In this document: positions 42,651 to 51,647 of the stretch, piece by piece
Position numbering within the stretch: the stretch's first letter is position 1
Layout: the number at the start of each line of letters is the position of its first letter
Origin: Methanobacteriota archaeon
GTDB lineage: Archaea; Halobacteriota; Methanomicrobia; Methanomicrobiales; Methanocorpusculaceae
Direction of reading: 5' to 3'
Assembly: GCA_023396065.1 (NCBI GenBank)
Contig: JAEWXF010000027.1
Coordinates: forward strand, 1 to 64,000
DNA: 64,000 nt
Made by a program: the position numbers and the translations under genes
The notes under the pieces: model-generated
Databases searched by the model: none
The model's input: only the letters and a program-made list of their open reading frames with translations
What the model was told of the DNA's origin: nothing

Positions 42651-44756
42651 ATGACCCCCCAAATACCTGACCTCACCGACAAGTCGCTCTATATCAACCG
42701 GGAAATATCCCTCATCCAGTTCAACCGGCGTGTCCTTGAAGAAGCATACAACACTGCCCATCCGCTCCTGGAACGGGTAAAATTCCTCTCCATCTGTGCA
42801 AACAACCTCGACGAGTTCATGATGATCCGGGTCTCCGGTCTGCTCCGCCAGATCCGGGGCGGTGTCCTGGAACAGCCGCCGGACGGCATGACACCCACCG
42901 AACAGATGGAAAAAATCATGGAAACCCTCCGTCCGCTTCTCGCAGAAGCCTGCGAGTGCTGGAGTACCAACCTCAAACCTGCACTTGCGGCCGAGGGAAT
43001 CTATCTCCACAAATGCCGGGACCTCCCGGAAGACACTCTCATCTACCTCCGAAACTACTTTGAGACCCAGGTCTTCCCCATCCTCACCCCCATGACCTTC
43101 GACGGTTCCCATCCGTTCCCTTTCATCTCCAACCTCTCCCTCAACCTTGCCGTTGTCATCAACGACCCCACCCGCGGCCAGGTCTTTTCCCGGGTCAAAG
43201 TCCCGAAAGGCATCCTGCCGCGTTTCATCCGCATCCCGAACGACCGCATGTCGCCGGTAAGCCCTGCGAACGAGTATCACTACATTGCACTCGAAGACCT
43301 CGTGGCAACCAACACCCGGCGCCTCTTCCCCGGCATGGAGATTAAAGACACCTACGTCTTCCGGGTAACCCGTGACGCCGACATGGAGATTGAGGAGGAT
43401 GAAGCATCCGATCTCCTGACCGCGATTGAAACCAGTGTGGAACAGCGGAGGATCGGCATACCCTCCCGTCTGGAAGTTCATACCGCCATGCCCCAGTGGA
43501 TCCGGGAGATTCTCTCCACCAAACTCAGACTCATGCCAACCCAGGTCTATACCTCTGCCAGCGGCCTGATCGGCATGAACGACCTCATGGAACTCACCGA
43601 AATTGACCGGCCTGATCTCAAGGATATCCCCTTCAAGGCAACTCTTCCGGAATGCCTCAGCAAAGAATCTATCTTCTCTGCCGTTGCGGGAAATGACCTG
43701 CTGCTCTACCACCCGTATGACAGTTTCAGCCCGGTCGTTGAGTTCGTCCGGACTGCCGCCCGCGACCCGAACGTTCTTGCGATCAAACAGACCCTGTACC
43801 GTACCGGTAAAAACTCCCCGATCGTTCATGCACTCATGGAAGCACGCGAAGAAGGCAAGCCGGTCACCGTCCTCGTCGAACTGAAAGCACGGTTCGACGA
43901 AGAAAACAACATCGAATGGGCACGATCACTGGAACGGGCAGGTGTGCATGTGATCTATGGTCTGGTCGGCCTGAAGGTCCATGCCAAAATGTGTATGGTC
44001 GTCAGGAAAGAACAGGACAAACTTCGCATCTACACCCATATGGGAACCGGCAACTACAACGCATCAACCGCCCGGATGTATACGGACCTCTCCATGTTCA
44101 CCTCTGATCCGGAGATTGGTGCCGACATCGCAGATCTTTTCAATGCCCTGACCGGGTACTCGAAAAAGAAGCATTACCGCAAACTCCTGGTGTCCCACGG
44201 GACGCTCGGCACGATGCGTGAGGAGCTGATCACCCGAATCGATCGGGAGATTGAACGGCAGAAGACCCACGGGGACGGATACCTTGCGTTCAAACTGAAC
44301 GCTCTGGTGGATGAGGCCTGTATCCAGGCGCTCTACCGGGCAAGCTGCGCCGGAGTCCGGGTTGATCTGATTGTCCGCGGTGTGTGCTGTCTGCGGCCCG
44401 AGATTCCGGGCGTGTCCGAAAATATCCGGGTCATTTCCATCGTCGGCAGGTTCCTTGAGCATACCAGAATCTATTACTTCCGCAACGGCGGCGACGAGGA
44501 GGTACTTCTCGGCAGTGCCGACCTCATGCCGCGCAATCTTTCCCGGAGAGTGGAGATTCTCTTCCCGGTGGAAAACCCGCATCTGCGTGATATGATTATT
44601 CACACAATCCTTGATATCCACATTCATGATACTGCCCAGGCCAAGATTCTCCATGCGGACGGGACGTATGAAAAGGTTCTGCCCCGGGAAGGAGACAAAC
44701 CCTTAAATTCCCAGAAGTGGATGATGGATCATCGCGGAATCTGGCATGACTACTAA
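42651..44756 (+). CDS. ppk: Polyphosphate kinase
   Basis: PPK1 makes long-chain polyphosphate from ATP and can run in reverse. The 701-residue product has all four domains: N-terminal helices (SLIQFNRRVLEEAYN, CANNLDEFMMIRVSGLLR), the head domain, and two C-terminal phospholipase-D-like domains. The autophosphorylated His lies in LKVHAKMCMVVR. The other conserved segments are THMGTGNYNASTARMYTDL and SADLMPRNLSRRVEI. It overlaps the CHAD gene by 11 bases and is followed by ppx, forming a polyphosphate operon. Confidence 0.96.
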   Translation: MTPQIPDLTDKSLYINREISLIQFNRRVLEEAYNTAHPLLERVKFLSICANNLDEFMMIRVSGLLRQIRGGVLEQPPDGMTPTEQMEKIMETLRPLLAEACECWSTNLKPALAAEGIYLHKCRDLPEDTLIYLRNYFETQVFPILTPMTFDGSHPFPFISNLSLNLAVVINDPTRGQVFSRVKVPKGILPRFIRIPNDRMSPVSPANEYHYIALEDLVATNTRRLFPGMEIKDTYVFRVTRDADMEIEEDEASDLLTAIETSVEQRRIGIPSRLEVHTAMPQWIREILSTKLRLMPTQVYTSASGLIGMNDLMELTEIDRPDLKDIPFKATLPECLSKESIFSAVAGNDLLLYHPYDSFSPVVEFVRTAARDPNVLAIKQTLYRTGKNSPIVHALMEAREEGKPVTVLVELKARFDEENNIEWARSLERAGVHVIYGLVGLKVHAKMCMVVRKEQDKLRIYTHMGTGNYNASTARMYTDLSMFTSDPEIGADIADLFNALTGYSKKKHYRKLLVSHGTLGTMREELITRIDREIERQKTHGDGYLAFKLNALVDEACIQALYRASCAGVRVDLIVRGVCCLRPEIPGVSENIRVISIVGRFLEHTRIYYFRNGGDEEVLLGSADLMPRNLSRRVEILFPVENPHLRDMIIHTILDIHIHDTAQAKILHADGTYEKVLPREGDKPLNSQKWMMDHRGIWHDY

Positions 44757-46815
44757 ACAGACGAGACCGGCTGAGCCTGATCCGGGATACCGGCTGTACG
44801 GGGCGGCGTATCTTCTGCAGCTTGCTGCGGATCTGGCAGGTGAGAGTGAAGGCGTTATTCAGGGGACGGATAGTGAGTATATCCACCGGATGCGTGTGGC
44901 GTCCCGCAGGCTTCGGGCTGCTTTGCCGCTGTTCGCCGGATGTTTTCCGGAAAAATCCTATGCCGCATGGCTGCGTGAGGTGAAGCTGATTACCCGTTCC
45001 CTTGGCCGGGCACGGGACCTTGATGTGCAGATTGCATATCTCCGGGAGTATGCAGGCTCTCTGCCGGTGACGGCCCTCTCTCCGGGAACACCCCGGTTTC
45101 TTCCGGAAGTCTATCAGATTCCGCTGGTTCCGGAGGATTCTGTTCAGTCCAAGTCAGAGACTTGGACGGCACGCAAGCCGGAAGGGCTTGCACGCCAGCC
45201 CATGCTTTCCGAACCGGTCCCGGCTGAGACGAAGGTCCCGGATCTTTCTTTGTGGGAACGGGTCCGGAAGTTTTTTGCGGGATCGTCTGAGCCGGATCCG
45301 GCTGCGGAGGTTGTTCTGCCGGAGGAACCCCGGAAGGCGGGCCCGGACGCCAGGTGCCGTTCCGGGATTGAGTGTCTGATTCTCCGGCTGATGCAGGAGC
45401 GTGCTGCGCTGCAGCCTGATGTTGTCAGGGCAGTGGAACGGTTCACTGCGTCCGGGACGGTTGAGTCGATTACTCTGTTCTGCAGGGATGTTGTGGTCAG
45501 AGGAAAGATGGACCAGATTGAGACGAAGACGCCGTATGCGTACCGGGAGGCGTATTATCACATTAATCTCTGCCGGGCGTCGCTGTTTGTCTATGCAAAG
45601 GCTCTGGAGGATCCGGACCGCGTCACTGCCCATCATGAGATGCGGATCGCGGCAAAGAAGTTACGGTACACGATGGAGGTGTATCGTGATCTGTATGGGG
45701 ACGGGCTTTCTTCTCCGATGAAAATGGTGAAGGATCTGCAGGAGTTTCTCGGTGATATGCATGACTGTGATGTCTGGACTGCGTTTCTTCCGGAGTTTCT
45801 TTTGGCGGAGGAGGAGCGAAGCCGTGCATATTTCGGGAATACAGTATTTTTACAGGATATTCGTCCGGGTATCTGCGGACTTTCGGAGGATCGTGCGTCC
45901 CGCAGGCGCGAAATATATGAGGAAGCCGTTGTTTTCTGGAAAAAAACGGACGGTGTCTGGGATCAGCTGGAGAAGAGTCTGGCGAAACCCTTGCATGATC
46001 TGCGGCTGAGGTCGGTTACGATTCCCCGTGGTACCGCATCGATTGCGTTTCTTGCTGATATACATGCGAATCTTCCGGCCCTGGATGCGGTTCTTCGTGA
46101 TGCCCGGAGCCGGGGGGCGGAGATGTTTTTCTGTGCGGGGGATGCAATCGGGTTTGGGCCGTTTCCGGAGGAGACGCTTGCTGCCCTTCGGGATGCGGGT
46201 GCGGTCTCTGTTGCAGGAAATGCGGAAGAGGCGGTGCTTGCAGCCGGTGGGGCAGTTCCTGTGCCGGAGGGTCTTGATGAGAGCCGGATGGCGTTTCATC
46301 GGAGGACCTGGAAGAGGCTTAGTGCCGGGTCACGTGCGGAGCTTGCGGCTTTGCCGACCGAGGTGCGGTTTACGTGGGATGGTCTTCGTGTGGTTGTTGT
46401 CCATACGCCGGGATGTCCGGTCTGTGCGGAGACGCCTGAGTCCGATCTTGAGAGGGTCTGCCGTGAAGCTGATGCGGATCTGCTGATCGCAGGGCATACG
46501 CATGTTGCGTTTTCCCGGACGGTTCATGGTGTCCGGATTGCGAATACCGGCGGCTGCGGCCGGTCGGGTGACGGGGATCTGCGTGCCTGTTATCTTCTGA
46601 TAACCCGCGAGCCGTTCTCTCTGCATTATATCCGTGTTCCGTATGATGTCCGTGCGGTTCCGGAGCAGCTTGCGAAACAGAAAAAATCAAAAGTTCTGAC
46701 ATACATGTTTACGTACGGGCTTGATTTCGATGAGGCTGTTGCTGTGTCCCAGGGTGGTGATCTGCCGGAGGTGTCAATGCCGGAGGCAACAACGGTTGCG
46801 ACGGTGGAGGAGTGA
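44746..46815 (+). CDS. CHAD domain fused to a calcineurin-like phosphoesterase
   Basis: The 689-residue protein has an N-terminal CHAD domain (~10-425: IHRMRVASRRLRAALPLF, GRARDLDVQI, HHEMRIAAKKLRYTMEVYRD), a helical bundle with conserved His and basic residues that binds polyphosphate. From ~430 a metallophosphoesterase follows: ADIHANLPAL, FCAGDAIGFG, VAGNAEEA (Asn kept, the usual His replaced), VVVHTPG and IAGHTHVAF. A linker in the CHAD half (residues ~134-153) is encoded by a palindromic repeat element. The protein sits between ppk and ppx, so it may tether or trim polyphosphate. The phosphatase substrate is unknown. Confidence 0.85.
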   Translation: MTTKQTRPAEPDPGYRLYGAAYLLQLAADLAGESEGVIQGTDSEYIHRMRVASRRLRAALPLFAGCFPEKSYAAWLREVKLITRSLGRARDLDVQIAYLREYAGSLPVTALSPGTPRFLPEVYQIPLVPEDSVQSKSETWTARKPEGLARQPMLSEPVPAETKVPDLSLWERVRKFFAGSSEPDPAAEVVLPEEPRKAGPDARCRSGIECLILRLMQERAALQPDVVRAVERFTASGTVESITLFCRDVVVRGKMDQIETKTPYAYREAYYHINLCRASLFVYAKALEDPDRVTAHHEMRIAAKKLRYTMEVYRDLYGDGLSSPMKMVKDLQEFLGDMHDCDVWTAFLPEFLLAEEERSRAYFGNTVFLQDIRPGICGLSEDRASRRREIYEEAVVFWKKTDGVWDQLEKSLAKPLHDLRLRSVTIPRGTASIAFLADIHANLPALDAVLRDARSRGAEMFFCAGDAIGFGPFPEETLAALRDAGAVSVAGNAEEAVLAAGGAVPVPEGLDESRMAFHRRTWKRLSAGSRAELAALPTEVRFTWDGLRVVVVHTPGCPVCAETPESDLERVCREADADLLIAGHTHVAFSRTVHGVRIANTGGCGRSGDGDLRACYLLITREPFSLHYIRVPYDVRAVPEQLAKQKKSKVLTYMFTYGLDFDEAVAVSQGGDLPEVSMPEATTVATVEE
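45147..45203 (+). repeat. Palindromic element copy C, in frame inside the CHAD gene
   Basis: GTCCAAGTC-AGA-GACTTGGAC (45147-45167) is a perfect 9-bp palindrome with a 3-base loop. GGCACGCAAG follows, then a second hairpin GCAAGCC-GGAAG-GGCTTGC. The host gene reads it as SKSETWTARKPEGLARQP. The intergenic copy A reads SKSKAWTVRKAGRFARKP in the matching frame. Confidence 0.85.
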
Positions 46816-46821
46816 ACTGGT

Positions 46822-48387
46822 ATGACTGATGAGAATACTGTTGCGTTTCTTGATATTGGTACGAATTCCGCTAGGCTTTTGGTTGTGAAGATTCATGAGA
46901 ACGGGTCGTATCAGATACTTTCCCGTATTAAGGATCTGGTCCGGTTGGGTGAGGGGGAGTTCGGGTCCGGCAGGATTCAGCCGGAGGCGGTCCAGCGGCT
47001 TGTGATGGTCTGCAGGCGGTTTGCGGATCTTTCCCATTCGTTTGGTGCGTCGGAGATTGTGGCGGTTGCGACGTCTGCGATGCGGGAGGCGGCAAATTCT
47101 GCGGAGATTACGGATATGATCAGTCGTGAGCTGGGACTGGAGCTTCAGATTATCAGCGGGAAGGAGGAGGCGCGGCTGATTCATCTGGGTGTTGCTGCGG
47201 GGATTAGTCTTGGTGAGGATCAGGCGCTGTTTGTTGATATCGGCGGGGGGTCGACTGAACTTATTGTCGGCGGGCAGTATGCATATTCGGCGCTGGAAAG
47301 TATGCGGCTTGGTGCTATCCGGGTTACGGGGCAGTGCGTGAAGGCGGGGACTCCCGGTGTTCTGTCACCGAAGCGCCGGATGAAGATGCAGAATCATGTC
47401 CGGACGGTTGCGATGCCGTCGCTGAAACGGGTTTCCCGGTATCCGTTTTCCCGCTGTGTGGGGAGTTCGGGGACGATTCTGAATCTGGCGGAGATTGCGC
47501 AGCGGCTGTATCATCTGGGGGTGGTGCCGGACCGGCTGGTTCTGCTGCGGAGTGATCTGGAGCAGTTGTTTGTGTATCTGTGTTCGCTGACGCTTGAGGA
47601 GCGGCGGCATGTTCCGGGGATGAATCCGGATCGGGCGGATATTATTCTGGCGGGTGCATGTATTTTGGAGACGGTGATGAGTACGCTGAAGATTGCGGAG
47701 ATTGAGGTGAGTGACCGGGGTCTTGCGTGGGGAATTTTTATGGATTATCTTGCGGAGATTCCCGGGACGCCGCAGTCTGAGCGGATGCCGGTGAAGGATG
47801 CGAGTGTTCTGCAGCTGGGGAGGTTCTGCCGTCTGGAGGAGGATCATGCGGCTGCGGTGCAGCGGATTACGCTTTCTTTGTTTGATTCGGCAAAGTTCTG
47901 CGGGCTGCATTCCTATGGGATGTGGGAACGTGATCTGCTGATGCGGGCGGCCTGGCTGCATGATGCGGGGGATTTTCTGTCGTTTGCCGGGCATCATCAG
48001 CATGGGGAGTATATTATTCGGAATACGGAACTGCTGGGGTTTGATCAGCGGGAAATTCTGATTATGGCGAAGATTGTCCGGTATCACCGCAAGAAGCTTC
48101 CCGGCAGGAAGGATCCTGAGTTTGGTGAGCTGCGGCCACAGGACCGTGACCGGGTACGGGTTATGGCGGAGTGTTTACGTATTGCGGAGCTTTTGTGCCG
48201 GAGTCATACGGATGCGGTGACGGGTGCGGTGTTTGTTCCGGGAGATGCGGGTGTCCATCTGGAGGTTACGACGGTGCCGGGTGCGGATATTACGCTGGAG
48301 ATTCTGAGTCTGGCGAAGGAGGCGGCGGTGTTTGCGAAGGTGTTTGGCCGGGAACTGCTGCTTCCTGCTTGTTCGCAGGTGTTCTGA
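46822..48387 (+). CDS. ppx: Exopolyphosphatase/guanosine pentaphosphatase family protein
   Basis: The 521-residue product has the ASKHA phosphatase motifs: FLDIGTNSARLLVV near 9-22, VAVATSAMREAANS, GKEEARLIHLGVA, VDIGGGSTELIVGG and GSSGTILNLAEIAQ. Its C-terminal third has an HD-type domain (WLHDAGDFLSFAGHHQHGEY). It would release phosphate from polyphosphate ends, opposing ppk two genes upstream. The gap to the CHAD gene is 6 bases. Confidence 0.93.
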   Translation: MTDENTVAFLDIGTNSARLLVVKIHENGSYQILSRIKDLVRLGEGEFGSGRIQPEAVQRLVMVCRRFADLSHSFGASEIVAVATSAMREAANSAEITDMISRELGLELQIISGKEEARLIHLGVAAGISLGEDQALFVDIGGGSTELIVGGQYAYSALESMRLGAIRVTGQCVKAGTPGVLSPKRRMKMQNHVRTVAMPSLKRVSRYPFSRCVGSSGTILNLAEIAQRLYHLGVVPDRLVLLRSDLEQLFVYLCSLTLEERRHVPGMNPDRADIILAGACILETVMSTLKIAEIEVSDRGLAWGIFMDYLAEIPGTPQSERMPVKDASVLQLGRFCRLEEDHAAAVQRITLSLFDSAKFCGLHSYGMWERDLLMRAAWLHDAGDFLSFAGHHQHGEYIIRNTELLGFDQREILIMAKIVRYHRKKLPGRKDPEFGELRPQDRDRVRVMAECLRIAELLCRSHTDAVTGAVFVPGDAGVHLEVTTVPGADITLEILSLAKEAAVFAKVFGRELLLPACSQVF

Positions 48388-49216
48388 GGGCTGGTATTCT
48401 CTTCCTCTTTTCCGCGAAAAAACCGGACGTATGCTGAAACATATTCGGGCTTTCCGAAAATGCCGAAACATGTTCGGATTGGGGATTTATGGACCTAATA
48501 TCTTATAGATAGGATAGAACACAGATACTGTGTTCTAGCCATGTATGAATCAGGCAAGGACTCCTCCTTGCATTGTAAATGCCAGACACCAGTTGAATCC
48601 GCTGTGGACAGCGGAGGAGATGATACACTCGGTCATCAGTCGATGAAACGAAACAGGTACGTGAAAAACTACTATCCTCAATGGAAAAAACCTCATCTGT
48701 GAACGGCGTGCCGGATAAATTATACCGCATTGCCTGTCACTGTATCCACACTATATATCTGTTCCTTTCTAAGAGGCAGCGGGAAAAGATATACACACCA
48801 TTTTCCCGATCTTTGTCTCGTTTTTGTTTTTCCGATTTTTTTCAAATGTGCGTATTTTGGATTTGAGAAAAATCCGAAAAATATTCGGACACGCTATTTT
48901 ACTACCTACATTCCAATAGATATCGTGAACACAGATACTGAGGTATCTGGTGTTTCCGCAATGGGACAGGGCGTCGGACACCCGTACCTGTTGTGTTCAA
49001 TCAGTTTGGAGTCTCGGCACATCCCTATGAGATTTCACCAAGGGCAGCAGGGGATGTGAGAGATATCCGGAATTTCTGTCATTGGAACGGCAGAATCTGC
49101 CGTCCGGCAGTACGGTTCGCAGTTTCAGAGGGGATTCTCCAAAAATCATGCGAACCGGAAGCCAGCTTTTTGTCGTGCGTGAGTTAAGGGTAGCCCACGC
49201 TTTGTTCCTCCAAAAA
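48388..49216. other. 829-base gap with two related hairpins and no certain gene
   Basis: TAGAACACAG-ATA-CTGTGTTCTA (48515-48537) is a perfect hairpin after an A/T-rich box. The 14-base string GAACACAGATACTG recurs at 48927-48940, again in a hairpin-forming context (AGATAC-TGAG-GTATCT). The string GAAACATATTCGG/GAAACATGTTCGG is repeated near 48435-48475. No frame in between looks coding. A small RNA between the two repeats, or a relic element bounded by them, is possible. Confidence 0.5.
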
Positions 49217-50218
49217 TTATTCTGTTAAGGGCATATTCCACGGCATCTCGTGCTCCAGAACATACTCCCACTCTTTTCTGCAGGAACAACCTGTATCCCA
49301 GACCGCCTGCAGGACCGCTTTGTCCCCGGAGAGGGAATACTCATTGATTGCCGCAACTATTTCTTTGTCACAGTTGCCGCAGTTGTGCGGGCCGCGACGG
49401 AATCCGCCGCCGACCGGATCGCAGGCAACCGGGACCTCTGCATCCAGCAGAACCTTCACGGCTGACCACAGATACGGCGGCCGGAATGCCCCGCGCTGCC
49501 AGTACTGCTCAAGCTCGGTTCTCCCCTGAACCGTACACAGATTCATCGAAATCATATCTGCATAGGGTGCAACCTCGGCGATCGATTTCTGCATGTCGGA
49601 AAGCGCCTCCTGTTCGGTGAGGAACAAGGGTTTCATCATCAGATACGCTTTTATCCCGACTCCTGCATCATGCGCTGTATCTGCCGCCCGGACAAAATCC
49701 GCAAACGAAAATCCCTTATCAATCGATTTTTCGCGGATTGCATCATCGGTCGTCTCAAGGCCGATAGCAATCGTCAGCGGATGCGGATGTCCGCTGTCCA
49801 GTACCGACAGGAACTGGGAAAGATTCTCTTCGGTCACATACTCAGCGCGCGACTCGGCGATCAGCGGCTTTCCGGCAAACAGCTCACCGAACGAAACCAG
49901 TACCTCCTGCGGCACCTCATGGGGATCAAGCACACTCCCGGACGTGAATATTTTGCCGAGCGTGAACTCCTCAGGGGAGAAATTCTCCTGCATCCAGGCT
50001 ACCTGCGCCTGCATATGGGAGACCAGCTCCTCACGCGAAGCGCAGGAGTTCCGGTCATTTTTATAACCACACATCCGGCACCGATTCCAGCTGCACCCTC
50101 CCGACAGAAAAATTCCGGTCAGTGACGTCTCCACATGTCCGAAATATCGGTCCTGACCTTTCCAGGAAGCAAGCGGTTTGACTGGTGATGGTGGTAACAT
50201 TAAATAATCATAATACAT
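49217..50218 (-). CDS. raSEA: Archaeosine biosynthesis radical SAM protein RaSEA
   Basis: RaSEA works with ArcS, cleaving the lysine adduct on preQ0-tRNA by radical chemistry to leave archaeosine. The 333-residue product has the Elp3-like cluster motif GCSWNRCRMCGYKND (C42, C47, C50; C-x4-C-x2-C), TSGSVLDPHEVP, and GLETTDDAIREKSIDKGF. A C-terminal zinc-like Cys set follows (PHNCGNCDKEI, DTGCSC). Translation from Met7 (50200) is also possible. It diverges from a surface-protein gene with only 12 bases between starts. Confidence 0.92.
   Translation of the reverse strand: MYYDYLMLPPSPVKPLASWKGQDRYFGHVETSLTGIFLSGGCSWNRCRMCGYKNDRNSCASREELVSHMQAQVAWMQENFSPEEFTLGKIFTSGSVLDPHEVPQEVLVSFGELFAGKPLIAESRAEYVTEENLSQFLSVLDSGHPHPLTIAIGLETTDDAIREKSIDKGFSFADFVRAADTAHDAGVGIKAYLMMKPLFLTEQEALSDMQKSIAEVAPYADMISMNLCTVQGRTELEQYWQRGAFRPPYLWSAVKVLLDAEVPVACDPVGGGFRRGPHNCGNCDKEIVAAINEYSLSGDKAVLQAVWDTGCSCRKEWEYVLEHEMPWNMPLTE
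50200..50208 (+). promoter_or_regulatory. TATA box for the surface protein gene
   Basis: TTAAATAAT is centred 27 bases before ATG 50231, inside the 5' end of divergent raSEA. A leaderless transcript is implied. Confidence 0.5.
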
Positions 50219-50230
50219 TACCTTACAAAC

Positions 50231-51373
50231 ATGAAAAACGGTACGGTAACAAAGAGGATGTTCCTCCTCTCCGCAGCCGTCCTGCTCCTGCTGTTGTGTG
50301 CAGGAACGGTCTCGGCATACTCGTTTACGTTTGTCACTCCCGACGAACAGACTGCCACCCTCAAGCAGGGTGTGGGCTCCCCGATTGTTGTAGAATGTAC
50401 CACTGATATCCCGCCGGGAGCAACCATCAACATTGTCCTGGCAAAATCCGGCGGCAACGCGGTAAAAACGGAATCAGTAATTATTCAGTCCGACAAGCAT
50501 TTCGGTGCGACGTTTGACACCTCCGGTCTTGCCGGCGGCATGTACACGGTCACTGTCACAACCCAGAACTCCAAAGACTATCCGCTTGGCAGCAAACGGA
50601 ACTGGTTCACCGTTGAACTGGTGGACAGAACAAGTGAACTGACCAACCTTGCAGCACGGGTACAGTCCTCATCGGACACGGTTGATGTGACCGGGCGCGC
50701 CAGTGTTACCGGCTCCCGCGGTGTAGAACTGACCATGTATGCGGGTTCCGTCGTTGACGGCAAGATTGTCTATGGCCCGAACTGGGTGGGAACCGACGCA
50801 ACCGGAAAGTTCTCCGTGGATATTTCCACCGAAGGACACGGATACGGTATGTATCAGGTAGTGGTAAAAGATAAGGACGGCTACATTGGTGTACTGACGT
50901 ACACGCTGATGACCAGCACCGCCACCACCTCGTCCGTAACCCCCACGGCAACGTCACTTCCCACCAAATCCGCAAGTGCAATCGCATCCAAAGAATCCCC
51001 GGCCTACTTCTCTGTCAAAACAGGGAGCGGAACAACAGAGATCAAAGTCATTCGCGGCGTTGACTGGATCGTTGACTACAGTCTTTCCGGTGCCGCGGCA
51101 GTCCGGGTAAACAACGCAGATCAGACCGGCGATGAAAAGTTCACCGTGGAAGGAAACGGCGCTGTTCTGAACCTCATGATCTACCCGGCAGATGATTCCC
51201 AGGCCAAAGTCTATGTGTACTGTGAGAATGTTGTCTCCATTACTGAGGATTCCACACTTGCAGACACCTTTGGAAAACCGGGAGCTGATCCGAACGCAAC
51301 CTCGTCCCCGGTCCCGGTACTGATTCCGCTTGTCGCCGTGCTTGGGGCAGCCGTACTGCTTCGCCGCAGATAA
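50231..51373 (+). CDS. Secreted surface protein with C-terminal anchor
   Basis: The 380-residue product has a Sec signal (KRMFLLSAAVLLLLLCAGTV with cleavage near SAYS, residue ~30). Beta-sandwich-like S-layer regions follow (KQGVGSPIVVECTTDIPPGA, LAGGMYTVTVTTQNSKDYPL, RASVTGSRGVELTMYAG). A Thr/Ser/Pro linker comes near 240-255. The tail PVPVLIPLVAVLGAAVLLRR is a membrane anchor or sorting signal like the one at the left edge of the window. It is probably an S-layer-associated protein. No catalytic motif is seen. Confidence 0.85.
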   Translation: MKNGTVTKRMFLLSAAVLLLLLCAGTVSAYSFTFVTPDEQTATLKQGVGSPIVVECTTDIPPGATINIVLAKSGGNAVKTESVIIQSDKHFGATFDTSGLAGGMYTVTVTTQNSKDYPLGSKRNWFTVELVDRTSELTNLAARVQSSSDTVDVTGRASVTGSRGVELTMYAGSVVDGKIVYGPNWVGTDATGKFSVDISTEGHGYGMYQVVVKDKDGYIGVLTYTLMTSTATTSSVTPTATSLPTKSASAIASKESPAYFSVKTGSGTTEIKVIRGVDWIVDYSLSGAAAVRVNNADQTGDEKFTVEGNGAVLNLMIYPADDSQAKVYVYCENVVSITEDSTLADTFGKPGADPNATSSPVPVLIPLVAVLGAAVLLRRR

Positions 51374-51434
51374 GACAAATCCAACCAACACAAATCTTTT
51401 TTTAGGCAGCCTGCATATTATATGTGGACTTTGT

Positions 51435-51518
51435 GCCGAGATAGTCTAGTCCGGAAAGGCGGTGGCCTTGAAAGCCTCTGGTGGTAACACCTCGGGAGTT
51501 CAAATCTCCCTCTCGGCG
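51435..51518 (+). tRNA. tRNA-Ser (anticodon TGA)
   Basis: The acceptor GCCGAGA pairs with TCTCGGC, the discriminator is G, and the T loop is TTCAAAT. The anticodon TGA is at 51469-51471 in loop CTTGAAA. A long variable arm marks a class II tRNA. The anticodon stem GTGGC/GCCTC has a T-T mismatch at 28-42. No CCA is encoded. Confidence 0.93.
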
Positions 51519-51647
51519 TCCCAAATGGAGATTGGAAGTTCGTTTTCTTTTTTTGTCTGCATCCGTACATCTCTGTATGCTCCTGATCCGCGATACCGAT
51601 AAATAACGAATCCGTCGATATATACCTCCAAGAATACGGGAGAGATC

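Noticed and set aside
42570..43829. 419-codon frame antisense to ppk
   Set aside because: Directly opposite a full-length PPK1 with all catalytic motifs.
48681..49059. Short frames on the plus strand after ppx
   Set aside because: Cys/Phe-rich products without ribosome sites or family features; the region looks non-coding.
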